Origin: Pseudoxanthomonas winnipegensis
GTDB lineage: Bacteria; Pseudomonadota; Gammaproteobacteria; Xanthomonadales; Xanthomonadaceae
Direction: 5' to 3'
Length of the DNA: 64,000 nt
NCBI RefSeq assembly: GCF_004283755.1
Contig: NZ_SHMH01000010.1
Span: forward strand, 1 to 64,000
Shown: in pieces, positions 8,024 to 17,035 of the stretch
Layout: every line of letters starts with the position of its first letter
Position numbering within the stretch: the stretch's first letter is position 1
Notes under the pieces: model-generated
Seen by the model: the letters and a program-made list of their open reading frames with translations, nothing else
What the model was told of the DNA's origin: nothing
The model's database searches: none
Made by a program: the position numbers and the translations under genes

Positions 8024-8521
8024 ATGCAAGGGATTTCCGGAAAGCGCCAGGTGCTGGGGCTGGTCGGCTGGCTGCTGCTGGTGTTGGTCGCCGGCGCTAT
8101 CGGCGCGGCGGCGTCGGTGCAGGCGGCGACTTTCTACGCCACGCTGGCGCAGCCGTCCTGGGCGCCGCCGGCGGCGGTGTTCGGGCCGGTGTGGAGCGTG
8201 CTGTATGTGCTGATGGGCATCGCGGCGTGGCTGGTCTGGCGACGCGGCGGCTGGGCCGCGCAGCGGCGGGCGCTGACCGTGTTCGTGGCGCAGCTGGCGC
8301 TCAATGCGCTGTGGAGCTGGCTGTTCTTCGGCTGGCACCTGGGCGCGGCGGCGATGCTGGACATCGTCGTGCTGTGGGTGCTGATCGTGGTCACGGTGGC
8401 GATGTTCTGGCGCGCGCGGCCGCTGGCCGGCTTGCTGCTGCTGCCGTATCTGGCGTGGGTCACTTTCGCCAGTGCGCTCAACTACGCGGTGTGGCAGCTC
8501 AACCCGCAGGCGCTGGGATGA
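8024..8521 (+). CDS. tspO: TspO/MBR family tryptophan-rich sensory protein
   Basis: A 165-residue membrane protein with five predicted helices. The TspO signature is clear: FYATLAQPSWAPPAAVFGPV, then WSVLYVLMGIAAWLVW, LALNALWSWLFFGWH and a final FASALNYAVWQLN. TspO binds porphyrins and other hydrophobic ligands and is linked to stress and tetrapyrrole control; its exact bacterial function is debated. It sits alone between a lipoprotein gene and a convergent secreted protein gene. Confidence 0.92.
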   Translation: MQGISGKRQVLGLVGWLLLVLVAGAIGAAASVQAATFYATLAQPSWAPPAAVFGPVWSVLYVLMGIAAWLVWRRGGWAAQRRALTVFVAQLALNALWSWLFFGWHLGAAAMLDIVVLWVLIVVTVAMFWRARPLAGLLLLPYLAWVTFASALNYAVWQLNPQALG

Positions 8522-8614
8522 GCGAAGCGGGCGGTCGGGAAACGAACGATCGCAGCATCGGCCGTCATGCCGCCAGCCGCGCCGCGTGCGCGGTTGGTCG
8601 GTTCGACGCTGGCG

Positions 8615-9832
8615 TCAGAGCCCCTTCAACAGGCCGCGCAGCAGCTTCTTGCCGGTGCTTTCCTTCTCCGCGGGCTGGTTCGGGTCGCTGGTCGGCGACT
8701 GCGGGTCCTGGCCCGCGCCGCTGAGGTCCATGCCGAGCATGGCGCTGGCGGTGGACTTGGTGCGCACGCGCACGTTCCACTCCGGCGTCCAGGGCTGCTT
8801 GGGGTCGGCCGGCCTGGGCGGCCAGACCAGATTGGTTTCGGGGCCATAGGCGATCATCGACAGCAGCCCCGCGCCGGTCTCGCCGCCGTCCTTGAGGATG
8901 CCCTTGGGGATCTGGCAGCGCGTGGTGTCCGCGCCCAGCAGCACCTTCTCCTTGACCCAGCGCTCCAGGCTGCCGCCGGGCAGGAAGTCCATCAGTCCGC
9001 TGCCCATGTCGGGCACCTCGGCGCTGCTCCACAGCACCATGTCGTTGCCTTGCTTGGCCATGACGTTGATGAAGTAGGCGCCGGCGCGCGCCACCGGCTG
9101 CCAGCTCAGGACGATGCCGTCGGCCGGCACGCCCTGCTGCTGCAGGGCGATGTCGGGCATGAAGTCGGCCTGCGGGCCCAGGGTGAACTTCAGCGACTCC
9201 GGCACGCCCTGGCCGGTGATGCGGTGCTCGCCCTGCAGCGAGGCGCCGCGCTCGGCGCGCTTGCGCGCCTTCTGGTTGGGCCATAGCGCATAGCTGGGGT
9301 CGGGCCGCACGTCGCGGTCGGGTGCGCGGCGCGCCTCGATCGTGCCGCTGGCCTCGGGCATGCCGTTGCGCATGCGCACCTGGATCACGCGCGGCTGGCC
9401 GGGGCGGATAGCCGCGCCGCAGCCCCAGTACACCAGCATGCGGACCTCGGCGCCTTCCACCTGCTGGCCGCCCTGCGACTCGGGCAGGGTGGCGCGCGTG
9501 GGCGGCAGCAGCGGCAGTGCATCGCCCAGGCCCAGGCCGGTCGGGATCGCCTGCTGCGCGGGCAGGCCGGGCGCCAGGGTGTTGTGCAGGGCGATGTCGA
9601 AGTACAGCCCACTCGCCCCGGCCGAACGCGCGTCGGGATAGCCCAGGTCCTGCTTGCCGCCCAGCATGCCGGCGAAGCGTCCCAGCGCGCCCATGTCGGG
9701 CATGTCGGCCATCCTGTGGGTGTCCACGTCGATGAAGACCTGGGTCGGTGCGGCCGGCGCGGCGGCGCGGGTGGGCAGGGCCAGCAGCAGGCAGGCGGCG
9801 AGGGCGGCGGGCAGGAGGCGGTGGCTGGACAT
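8615..9832 (-). CDS. Conserved hypothetical secreted protein, 405 residues
   Basis: A signal peptide (LLALPTRAAA) is followed by a mature protein without recognised domain. Features seen are a dimeric-looking repeat of beta segments, VEGAEVRMLVYWGCG, GIVLSWQPVARAGAYFINV (reminiscent of a fibronectin-like strand pair) and a charged low-complexity C-terminus ending in KKLLRGLLKGL. It is likely periplasmic or outer-membrane associated. It is convergent with tspO and followed on the same strand by no obvious partner. Confidence 0.7.
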   Translation of the reverse strand: MSSHRLLPAALAACLLLALPTRAAAPAAPTQVFIDVDTHRMADMPDMGALGRFAGMLGGKQDLGYPDARSAGASGLYFDIALHNTLAPGLPAQQAIPTGLGLGDALPLLPPTRATLPESQGGQQVEGAEVRMLVYWGCGAAIRPGQPRVIQVRMRNGMPEASGTIEARRAPDRDVRPDPSYALWPNQKARKRAERGASLQGEHRITGQGVPESLKFTLGPQADFMPDIALQQQGVPADGIVLSWQPVARAGAYFINVMAKQGNDMVLWSSAEVPDMGSGLMDFLPGGSLERWVKEKVLLGADTTRCQIPKGILKDGGETGAGLLSMIAYGPETNLVWPPRPADPKQPWTPEWNVRVRTKSTASAMLGMDLSGAGQDPQSPTSDPNQPAEKESTGKKLLRGLLKGL

Positions 9833-10030
9833 GGGCGTTCCGGTGGCGTGTGTGTCCCGGGAATGCGCAAAACGGCGCAGGGACAGGCCATGCGGCGCGC
9901 ATCACGCGCCGGTTCGCCAGATGCGCACCAAAGGTGGGGCGCGCCGCATGTGATCAGGTCGGTGGATCTGGCCTTGCTGCCAGGCCCGGCGGCATCGCAG
10001 TCCGTCGCGCCGCCGGCATTGGGAGCGCGC

Positions 10031-10561
10031 TCAGCCGTCGACCGGCTGCGCGGGCGTTTCCAGCAGCAACTGGTAGAAGGCCAGGTCCAGCCAGCGGCCG
10101 AACTTGAAGCCCACCTGCGGCAGCGTGCCGACATGGCGGAAGCCCAGGCGTTCGTGCAGGGTCACGCTGGCGGTGTTGCTGGCGTCGATGCCGCCGATCA
10201 TCGCGTGCAGGCCCTGCGCGCGGGCGGCCTCGATCAGCGCCTGCACCACCACCCGCCCCAGGCCCTGGCCGCGGTGGTCGGGATGCACGTACACCGAGTG
10301 CTCGACCGAATACTTGTAGGCCGGGAAGGCGCGGAAGGTGCCGTAGCTGCCGAAGGCCAGCAGCGTGCCGTGCGCGTCCTCCAAGCCGATCACAGGGAAC
10401 CCGCCATCGCCCTTGGCCTTGAACCAGGCCGTCATCGTCGCCGGCGTGCGCACCGCGTACTCGTACAGCGCGGTGGAGTGGAGGATGGCATCGTTGAAGA
10501 TGTCCAGGATCGCAGCGGCGTGCTGGTCGTGCGTGCAGCGCACGAGGGTGTGGGCGGACAT
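10031..10561 (-). CDS. GNAT N-acetyltransferase, phosphinothricin acetyltransferase-like
   Basis: A 176-residue GNAT enzyme. The acetyl-CoA pyrophosphate loop is HPDHRGQGLGR (motif A), the entry is DIFNDAILHSTALYEYAVRT, and motif B carries the typical SVTLHERLGFRHVGT followed by VGFKFGRWLDLAFYQ. This arrangement is characteristic of the Pat/Bar-like subfamily, whose members acetylate phosphinothricin, methionine sulfone or similar amino-acid analogues. The substrate here is not known. It is divergent from the YbaK-like gene, with 142 bases between. Confidence 0.88.
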   Translation of the reverse strand: MSAHTLVRCTHDQHAAAILDIFNDAILHSTALYEYAVRTPATMTAWFKAKGDGGFPVIGLEDAHGTLLAFGSYGTFRAFPAYKYSVEHSVYVHPDHRGQGLGRVVVQALIEAARAQGLHAMIGGIDASNTASVTLHERLGFRHVGTLPQVGFKFGRWLDLAFYQLLLETPAQPVDG

Positions 10562-10703
10562 GGGGCTCTCTGGGCGAGGGGACGGCGGCCGCGCGCGGCT
10601 TGGCGCAACGGCGATGCAGGCAGGCAGAATAAGGCGTCGGCGTCATCGTGTCCCGGTGCCCGCCGCGAAGCTCGCCTTTCTTCCTGCCTTCAAGGAGCAC
10701 GCC

Positions 10704-11165
10704 GTGTCGATCGATTCCGTCCGCGCCTTCTTTCAGCAGCACGCACTCGAGGTGGAAGTGATCGAGCACGCGCAGAGCACGGCCACCGTGGCGATGGCCG
10801 CCGAAGCGCTGGGCGTGACGCCGGGACAGATCGCCAAGACCCTCGCCTTGGGCCTGGACGATGCGCTATTGCTGCTGGTGATGGCCGGCGATGCGCGGCT
10901 GGACAACCAGAAGTTCAAGGCCGCCTTCGGCACCAAGCCGCGCATGCTGCCGCCGGAGCAGACCCTGGCGCTGACCGGGCATCCGGTCGGCGGCGTGTGC
11001 CCGTTCGGCCTGGCGGGCCCGGCGCGCATCTGCTGCGATGTCTCCCTGCAGGCGCATGCCTTGGTGTATCCGGCCGCCGGCTCGCCCAACAGCGCCGTGT
11101 GCCTGGCGCCGACGCGCCTGGCCGACCTGGTGCAGGCGCAGTGGGTGGATGTGGGCAAGGCCTGA
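10704..11165 (+). CDS. YbaK/EbsC-family aminoacyl-tRNA deacylase
   Basis: A 153-residue protein of the INS/YbaK superfamily, which hydrolyses mischarged aminoacyl-tRNAs in trans. Seen motifs: AQIAKT-like GQIAKTLALG, an RLDNQKFKAAFG segment with the catalytic-loop Lys, and a C-terminal GHPVGGVCPFGL containing the GxxP-type motif. The start is a GTG at 10704, supported by AAGGAG six bases upstream; ATGs upstream would run into the divergent promoter. Whether it edits Cys-tRNAPro or Ala-tRNAPro cannot be told from this. Confidence 0.87.
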   Translation: MSIDSVRAFFQQHALEVEVIEHAQSTATVAMAAEALGVTPGQIAKTLALGLDDALLLLVMAGDARLDNQKFKAAFGTKPRMLPPEQTLALTGHPVGGVCPFGLAGPARICCDVSLQAHALVYPAAGSPNSAVCLAPTRLADLVQAQWVDVGKA

Positions 11166-11481
11166 GCGCGGCGGTCGCGACGGTGCGCTGAGGCGCCTTG
11201 GCGCGAACCGCGTCGTCGTCTCCCGAGCGCATGGCCATGGCATGCGCTTCCGGCGCTGGCTTCCCTTCGGACGCCAACCGTGGCACGGTCGCAGAATCCG
11301 CCAACGCCGCGTTTCGCGGCCTCGCAGGCGACGTGCGTTGCCACGCGGCGCCACATCGCGCCACGTCTGAATCCGTGCCCCCCGCGCGGTCGCGTTCCGA
11401 CAATTGCTTAACCCGCGTGCAAGACGCCGGGGCTAGGGTTTTCACGCGGCGCACATGGCCCGCAACGCCCGGAGGTGGTCG
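11166..11481. other. 316-base gap before the DUF1800 gene
   Basis: No gene is supported. The last 100 bases are slightly less GC-rich (ACAATTGCTTAACC near 11399) and probably hold the promoter of the DUF1800/DUF1501 unit. The ribosome-binding site GGAGG is at 11471-11475. Confidence 0.35.
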
Positions 11482-13062
11482 ATGCACCCGCCTGCAACCC
11501 CGTCTGCTGCTCTTCTCTCCCGTGCGCGTCGAAGCGCGCTGACGCTCGGCCTGCTGGCTGCGTTCGGCCTGTGCGCGCTGCCGGCCGCCGCGCGCGATGC
11601 CAGCCCGACCCCGGATCAGCTGCGCTGGCTGGAGCGGGTGCAGTTCGGCCTGGACAGCGCGAGCGTGGCCGCGCTCGGCCAGCAGGGCCAGCGCGACTAC
11701 CTGCGCGCGCAGCTGCACCCCGATGCCGGCGATACCAATCTGCCGGCATCGGTGCAGACGCAGCTGCAGGGCTACGAAGGGCTGAACGTGTCGGCGCCGG
11801 CGGCGCTGACGCAGCTGGCGGCGCGGCAGAAGGAGATCAACGCCATGCCCGACGGCGACGCCAAGGCCGCCGCGAAGAAGGCGTTGCAGGAGCAGAAGAA
11901 CCAGAACGTGCAGCAGGTGCGCCAGGCCGAGCTGCTGCGCGCGGTCTACGATCCGGATCAGCTGCGCGAGCAGCTGGTGTGGTTCTGGCTCAACCACTTC
12001 AGCGTGCAGGCCGACAAGGCGCGCGTGGGCTGGGTGCTGGGCGACTACGTCGATCGGGCCATCCGCCCCAACGCGCTGGGCCACTTCTCCGACCTGGTGC
12101 TGGCCACGCTCAAGAGCCCGGCCATGCTGGACTATCTGGACAACGCGCAGAACGCCAAGGGCAAGGTCAACGAGAACTACGCGCGTGAGCTGATGGAGCT
12201 GCACACGCTCGGTGTGGACGCCGGCTATACCCAGCACGATGTGCAGCAGCTGGCGCTGGTGCTGACTGGCGTGGGCATCGCGCCGCCCGATCGCGACGGC
12301 CCGCCCAAGCTCAAGCCGGCCCAGCAGACCCAGTACCTGCGCGAGGGCGCGTTCGAGTTCAACCCGGCGCGCCATCAGGAGGGCGACAAGACCCTGCTGG
12401 GCCAGCGCATCGCCGGCGGCGGCTTCGACGAGGTGCGCAGCGCGGTGGAGCTCATCACCCGCCAGCCGGCGTGCGCGCGCTTCATCTCCAGCCAGCTGGC
12501 GCAGTACTTCGTCGCCGATACGCCGCCGCCGGCGCTGGTGGACAAGATGGCCAAGGCCTTCCTGCGCAGCGATGGCGACATCGCCAAGGTGATGGAGGTG
12601 ATGGTGAGCTCGCGCGAGTTCGCCGATGCCGGCCAGCGCAAGTTCAAGGATCCGTACCGCTACCTGGTGTCCTCGATCCGCTTCGCCTACGACGGCCAGG
12701 TGATCGCCAACCCGGCGCCGCTGGTGGGCTGGCTGGGGCAGCTGGGCGAGCAGAGCTTCGGCCGGATCACGCCCGACGGCTGGCCGCTGGCCTCCGACGC
12801 GTGGAACAGCTCGGGCCAGATGGCCAAGCGCTTCGAGATCGCCCGTGCCATCGGTGGTGGCGATGCGCGGTTGTTCACGCCCGCCAAGGCCGATGGCAAG
12901 GCCGAGCAGCAGGGCGGCTTCCCGATGCCGGCCTCGCGGCTGTTCTATGCCGCGATCGAGCCGACGCTGGCGCCTGCCACGCGTGAGGCGCTGGCCAAGG
13001 CACGTTCGCAGCAGGAGTGGAACGCCTTCCTGCTGGCGTCTCCCGACTTCAACTACCGCTGA
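11482..13062 (+). CDS. DUF1800 domain secreted protein
   Basis: A 526-residue exported protein (signal peptide ending near AAARD). It shows the DUF1800 pattern: LRWLERVQFGLD at the start, VWFWLNHFSVQADKARVGW, NENYARELMELHTLGVDAGY and QDVQ-like HDVQQLALVLTGVG, then a long helical C-terminal half. The family is widespread, exported and of unknown function; it is regularly encoded beside DUF1501 proteins, as here (29 bases apart). The ATG at 11482 follows GGAGG at seven bases. Expected location is periplasm or cell surface. Confidence 0.9.
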   Translation: MHPPATPSAALLSRARRSALTLGLLAAFGLCALPAAARDASPTPDQLRWLERVQFGLDSASVAALGQQGQRDYLRAQLHPDAGDTNLPASVQTQLQGYEGLNVSAPAALTQLAARQKEINAMPDGDAKAAAKKALQEQKNQNVQQVRQAELLRAVYDPDQLREQLVWFWLNHFSVQADKARVGWVLGDYVDRAIRPNALGHFSDLVLATLKSPAMLDYLDNAQNAKGKVNENYARELMELHTLGVDAGYTQHDVQQLALVLTGVGIAPPDRDGPPKLKPAQQTQYLREGAFEFNPARHQEGDKTLLGQRIAGGGFDEVRSAVELITRQPACARFISSQLAQYFVADTPPPALVDKMAKAFLRSDGDIAKVMEVMVSSREFADAGQRKFKDPYRYLVSSIRFAYDGQVIANPAPLVGWLGQLGEQSFGRITPDGWPLASDAWNSSGQMAKRFEIARAIGGGDARLFTPAKADGKAEQQGGFPMPASRLFYAAIEPTLAPATREALAKARSQQEWNAFLLASPDFNYR

Positions 13063-13091
13063 TCCCTACATCCCTGCACGAGGGTGTTCCC

Positions 13092-14294
13092 ATGAAACGT
13101 CGTGATTTCCTCATCGCCAGCGCGCTGACCGCCGCCGCCAGCGGCAGCCTGGGCTGGTCCGGGCGGCTGTTCGCCGCTCCGCCGAAGGATCGCAGCCGGA
13201 TGCTGGTGGTCTTCCTGCGCGGCGGCTACGACTGCAACAACCTGCTGGTGCCGGTGGCCAGCGATTTCTACTACGACGCGCGTCCCACCCTGGCCATCGC
13301 CAGGCCCGACCCGGCCAACGACAAGAGCGCCATCGCGCTGGACGCGCACTGGGGCCTCAACCCGGTGCTGCGCGACAGCCTGCTGCCGCTGTGGCAGAGG
13401 AAGCAGCTGGCGTTCGTGCCGTTCGCCGGTACCGACGATCTGTCGCGCAGCCACTTCGAGACCCAGGACGACATCGAATCGGGCGAGGCCGGCGCCGATC
13501 GCCACGACTACCGCTCCGGCTTCCTGGCGCGACTGTCGGCGGTGATGACCGGCGTGCCGGCGATCGCCTTCACCGACTCGCTGCCGCTGAGTTTTCAGGG
13601 CGCCGGCGAGATCCCCAACCTGTCGCTGCGCAACGATGCCAAGCCGGTGTTCGACCCGCGCCAGTCCGACATCCTGGCCGGCATGTACCAGGGCACCCAG
13701 CTGGCCAGCGCGGCGCGCGATGGCCTGGCCCTGCGCCAGCAGGTCAGCCAGGCGCTGCAGCAGGAGATGATGCAGGCCAGCCGCGGCGCGGCCAGTGCGC
13801 GCAGCTTCGCCGACGAGACCCGACGCATGGCCGTGCTGATGCGCGACAAGTACCGGCTGGGCTTCGTCGATGTCGGCGGCTGGGACACGCACGTCAACCA
13901 GGGCAGCACCGACGGCCAGCTGGCCAACAACCTCAAGAACCTCGGCCAGGGCCTGGCGGCCTATGCCGATGCGCTGGGCGACGATTGGAACGACACGGTG
14001 GTGGTGGTGCTGAGCGAGTTCGGCCGCACCTTCCGCGAGAACGGCGACAAGGGCACCGACCATGGCCACGGAACCACGTACTGGGTGCTGGGCGGCGGCG
14101 TCAAAGGCGGGCGCATCGCCGGGCCGCAGGTGGACGTGGCGCAGGCCAACCTGCTGCAGAACCGCGACTATCCGGTGCTGACCAACTACCGCGAGCTGTT
14201 CGGCGGCCTGCTGCAGCGCATGTGGGGCTTGAACGGCACCCAGCTCGAGCAGGTCTTCCCCGGCGCCAAGCCGAAGGATCTGCAACTGGTGTGA
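13092..14294 (+). CDS. DUF1501 (sulfatase-fold) protein with Tat signal
   Basis: A 400-residue protein. The N-terminus KRRDFLIASALTAAASG is a twin-arginine signal, so it is probably exported folded, whereas its DUF1800 partner uses Sec. The body has LVVFLRGGYDCNNLLVP, DDLSRSHFETQDDIESG, FVDVGGWDTHVNQG and VLSEFGRTFRENGDKGTDHG, all typical of DUF1501, a branch of the alkaline phosphatase/sulfatase fold with probable metal-binding Asp/His. The function of the DUF1800/DUF1501 pair is unknown. It is the last gene of the unit; a strong hairpin follows. Confidence 0.9.
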   Translation: MKRRDFLIASALTAAASGSLGWSGRLFAAPPKDRSRMLVVFLRGGYDCNNLLVPVASDFYYDARPTLAIARPDPANDKSAIALDAHWGLNPVLRDSLLPLWQRKQLAFVPFAGTDDLSRSHFETQDDIESGEAGADRHDYRSGFLARLSAVMTGVPAIAFTDSLPLSFQGAGEIPNLSLRNDAKPVFDPRQSDILAGMYQGTQLASAARDGLALRQQVSQALQQEMMQASRGAASARSFADETRRMAVLMRDKYRLGFVDVGGWDTHVNQGSTDGQLANNLKNLGQGLAAYADALGDDWNDTVVVVLSEFGRTFRENGDKGTDHGHGTTYWVLGGGVKGGRIAGPQVDVAQANLLQNRDYPVLTNYRELFGGLLQRMWGLNGTQLEQVFPGAKPKDLQLV

Positions 14295-14307
14295 GTTGCG
14301 ACAAAGC

Positions 14308-14340
14308 GACAGGGCGCCATGGGGCGCCCTGTCGTGTCTT
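14308..14340 (+). terminator. Rho-independent-like terminator after DUF1501
   Basis: An 11-bp perfect stem GACAGGGCGCC / GGCGCCCTGTC (14308-14318 with 14323-14333) begins 14 bases after the stop and is followed by GTGTCTT. It may also serve the convergent glycine-zipper gene. Confidence 0.75.
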
Positions 14341-14358
14341 CAGTGCGTCGGATCGAAC

Positions 14359-15162
14359 TCAGCCGTGGCGTCCGCCGTCGAAGGGCTCGTCGGACAGATA
14401 GGCATCGCGCACCGCGCCCTTGGCCTCATCCCAATCCAGGCGCGAGCTGCCGCGCGCGCTGTTCCAGCCCAGGCGCAGCTCGTCGGCGACGGTGTCGTCC
14501 CACATGCGCCCGCCGAAGTCGCTGCTGAAACGCGAGCGGGTGCCATAGCGGTAGGCCGGCACGAAGTCCTCGTACTGGTGCTCCGGGCCGCGATACGGCG
14601 CACGTTCGAAGTGCGTGCGGAAGCGCTCGTCGCTGTCGGCATAGGCCAGATGGCTGCGGTCGGCGCGCTCCCAGGCATCGCGCGCGGCGGGGCGGGCCTG
14701 CTCCCATTCCAGCGTGGAGGTGCCGCGGTTGCGCGGCCAGTCGCGTTCCAGCTCGGCCTCACGCTCCTCCCAGCTGCGGCCGGGCTCGGCCTCGCGCGCC
14801 TGCAGGCCGTAGCCGTAGACGCTGGCGTAGTCGCGATCGAAGTCCTTGGCCGGATCGTAGTAGGGGCGGTGCTTGTGCGCGGCGCGCCAGTAGTCTGCCT
14901 CGACGGTCGGGTCGAGCTTCTCGGCCACGCCCTTGCCGACGGTGCCACCGGCGACCACGCCCACCGCAGCGCCGATCAGGGTGCCGATCGGTCCCAGGAC
15001 CGAGCCGGCCGCCGCGCCGACGGCGGCGCCACCGACCACGCCACCAACGCCCACGCCGACAGGATGCGCGCCGGGCGTGCCGGTGATGGGATCGCGGTTC
15101 GGATTGGCGACGGTCTCATCGACGGTCGGGTCGTACTTGTCATTGGCCTTGCTCACTTGCAT
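14359..15162 (-). CDS. Glycine-zipper protein of unknown function
   Basis: A 267-residue protein without signal peptide. Residues of about 35-85 form a Gly/Ala zipper (VGVGVGGVVGGAAVGAAAG and IGTLIGAAVGVVAGGTVG), as in membrane-associating stress proteins. The rest is hydrophilic, with imperfect repeats built on SRLDWDEAKGAVRDAY and TSTLEWEQARPAARDAWERA, which look like about 50-residue duplicated units. The start at 15162 is supported by GGGAG upstream in the sense orientation; the in-frame extension to 15252 lacks a site. Function unknown; a stress or membrane-interacting role is a guess from composition. Confidence 0.72.
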   Translation of the reverse strand: MQVSKANDKYDPTVDETVANPNRDPITGTPGAHPVGVGVGGVVGGAAVGAAAGSVLGPIGTLIGAAVGVVAGGTVGKGVAEKLDPTVEADYWRAAHKHRPYYDPAKDFDRDYASVYGYGLQAREAEPGRSWEEREAELERDWPRNRGTSTLEWEQARPAARDAWERADRSHLAYADSDERFRTHFERAPYRGPEHQYEDFVPAYRYGTRSRFSSDFGGRMWDDTVADELRLGWNSARGSSRLDWDEAKGAVRDAYLSDEPFDGGRHG

Positions 15163-15329
15163 CTCCCGTGTCCGGCCGCGACGTGCGGCCGTTGCTGTGG
15201 GAACGACGGTGCAAGCCGCGCCGTTAACCACCCGTGGCACCGGCGTGAGCAAGTGTTCGGATGCGTTGGAGCGTTAGGTCTTGTGAGCAGGCCTGCACAA
15301 GCGTGAGCAGGGCGGATTGCGGGCCTTGC

Positions 15330-15683
15330 TTACGGCAGCAGCTGGATCCCGAACGGCCGCACCGCCAGGGCGAACAGCCAGAAGCACACCACGGTCAGCG
15401 CCGCGCTGGCGCCCAGCGTCCACCAGAAGCCCAGCCGCGGCAGCAGCAGGGGGAAGGCGAGGAACATCGGCAGCGTCGGTACCACGTACCAGAAGGTGTA
15501 CCAGGCATGGTTGGCGATCTTCTCCGCCGGCTGCCGCTCCAGCTGCAGCCAGACCAGGGCCAGCAGCGTGACCAGCGGCAGCGCGGCGAGCAGGCCACCG
15601 AGCCGGTCGCTGCGCTTGGCCGCTTCGGACACGACCACGACGATCAGCGCGGTGACGGCGTACTTGGCGATGAGCCAGGGCAT
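15330..15683 (-). CDS. DUF3147 family inner-membrane protein
   Basis: A 117-residue integral membrane protein with four predicted helices and little outside them. It begins MPWLIAKYAVTALIVVVVSE and contains AKRSDRLGGLLAALPLVTLL, the pattern of DUF3147 proteins. The function is unknown. It sits alone with a REP-like repeat upstream. Confidence 0.8.
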   Translation of the reverse strand: MPWLIAKYAVTALIVVVVSEAAKRSDRLGGLLAALPLVTLLALVWLQLERQPAEKIANHAWYTFWYVVPTLPMFLAFPLLLPRLGFWWTLGASAALTVVCFWLFALAVRPFGIQLLP

Positions 15684-15777
15684 AAGCAGCGTTCGTTTGG
15701 GAGAGAGGCGTGGCAGTCTAAGGCGCGCTCCGGGCGCAGACGACGCGCGTCCCCGGCCAACGCTGCACTCCCTCCAT

Positions 15778-15863
15778 CGTCATTCCCGCGAACGCGGGAA
15801 TCCAGGGACTTTGCCCTTCCAGCGCGCCAGGCGCCGGCTTTCCGCTTCCGCGGGAACGACGAA
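15778..15863. repeat. REP-like palindromic unit (inverted pair)
   Basis: CGTCATTCCCGCGAACGCGG plus GAATCC at the left and CTTCCGCGGGAACGACGAAG at the right, facing each other over about 40 bases. It lies upstream of both flanking genes, inside the 316-base divergent gap 15684-15999, which otherwise shows nothing recognised. Confidence 0.8.
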
Positions 15864-15999
15864 GTACTGCGGACCGTTCTAGACTAGCCCCCTGCGCCGG
15901 AGGCTGTCCGGCGCGCTCCACAGTCCACGTTGACTGGGAAGCCTGGCGCCTTTGCGACCCCTCCCGGGGCGCCCGTGCCTACCGTTTGGGGAAACGCGT

Positions 16000-16956
16000 A
16001 TGCAACTTCGAATCCTGATGCTCGTCCTGAGCGTCCTGCAGGGCCGTCTGCTGATGCCGGGCCTGCTGTGCCTGCTGGTGGCCAGCATGGCCTGGGTGGC
16101 GGTGGCCGAACCCGAGCGCGGGCCGCTGATCCTCGACATGCACCTGCACGCCGTGCCGGCGCCGGGCGCCGCGCCTGCGCCCTGTCTCGAGACGGGGGGG
16201 AGCTGTGCGGCGCCCGATGCCGCCGCCGTGCACCGGTATACCCAGGCCCAGCTGCGCCGCTACAACGTGATCGGCCTGGCCGCCGTGCAGGATGGCGGCC
16301 AGCCCCTGCCGGCGTCCGAAGCGCGCGCGCCCGGCCACCTGGCGCTGGACCCGCTGCGCATCGACGCGGCGACCGAGGCGCGGGTCCAGGCGCTGCGCGC
16401 CAGCGGCCAGCTGACCCTGCTCGGTCTGCGCCGCCCGGCGGCAGAGATGGCGCTGGACGATCCGCGCATGGAACCACTGTGGCAGCTGGCCACGCGCGTG
16501 GACCTGCCGGTCGGTCTGCACCTGGGCCGCCAGGACGGCGCCGCGGTCAGCCAGGCCGCGACCGGCGCCGAGCTGGAGGCGCTGCAGCGCGTGCTGGCGC
16601 GGCATCCGCAGCTGCGCCTGGACCTGGTGCACGGGGCGCAGCCGCTCTCCGAGGCGCTGCTGGCCGTGCTCGATGCCCATCCGCAGGTGTACCTGGACGT
16701 CGGCCAGCTGGTCGCAGGTCAAAACCGCCCGGCCTTCTACCGCGACCTGCGGGCCATCCTCGAGGCCGGCCTGGGCGACCAGGTGATGTTCGGCTCGGGC
16801 AGCCCGGCCTGGCCGGCCTCGATCGGCGCGTCCATCGACACCGTGCGCCGCGCGCCGTTCCTGGACGATGGCCAGAAGCGCGACATCTTCTACAACAACG
16901 CCGCGCGCTTCCTGCGCCTGGAGCGCCAGCCGGCGTCGGCGTCGCGCACGATCTGA
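16000..16956 (+). CDS. Amidohydrolase-family protein with altered active site, membrane-anchored or secreted
   Basis: A 318-residue protein with an N-terminal hydrophobic segment (residues 4-36). It follows the TIM-barrel amidohydrolase-2 plan: metal-binding DMHLH at 46-50, a His in VGLHLG (174), a His in LVHGAQP (211), and a C-terminal QKRDIFYNNAARFLRL that is typical of the family. The expected metal-binding/catalytic Asp of the FGSD motif is replaced: residues 264-267 read FGSG (codon GGC at 16798). Reaction and substrate are unknown, and activity is doubtful. The ATG at 16000 is preceded by a weak GGGGA. Confidence 0.7.
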   Translation: MQLRILMLVLSVLQGRLLMPGLLCLLVASMAWVAVAEPERGPLILDMHLHAVPAPGAAPAPCLETGGSCAAPDAAAVHRYTQAQLRRYNVIGLAAVQDGGQPLPASEARAPGHLALDPLRIDAATEARVQALRASGQLTLLGLRRPAAEMALDDPRMEPLWQLATRVDLPVGLHLGRQDGAAVSQAATGAELEALQRVLARHPQLRLDLVHGAQPLSEALLAVLDAHPQVYLDVGQLVAGQNRPAFYRDLRAILEAGLGDQVMFGSGSPAWPASIGASIDTVRRAPFLDDGQKRDIFYNNAARFLRLERQPASASRTI

Positions 16957-16962
16957 ACAAAG

Positions 16963-16995
16963 AACCGCGCGCCATCGCAGGGACGGCGCGCGGTT
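16963..16995. terminator. Bidirectional terminator-like hairpin
   Basis: A perfect 11-bp stem AACCGCGCGCC / GGCGCGCGGTT (16963-16973 with 16985-16995) lies between the convergent amidohydrolase and DUF3597 genes, so it could stop transcription from both. There is no T-run. Confidence 0.6.
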
Positions 16996-17035
16996 CGAGG
17001 CGTGCGAGGTCGCCGGCAGGCGGCCCGGCGCGGGA

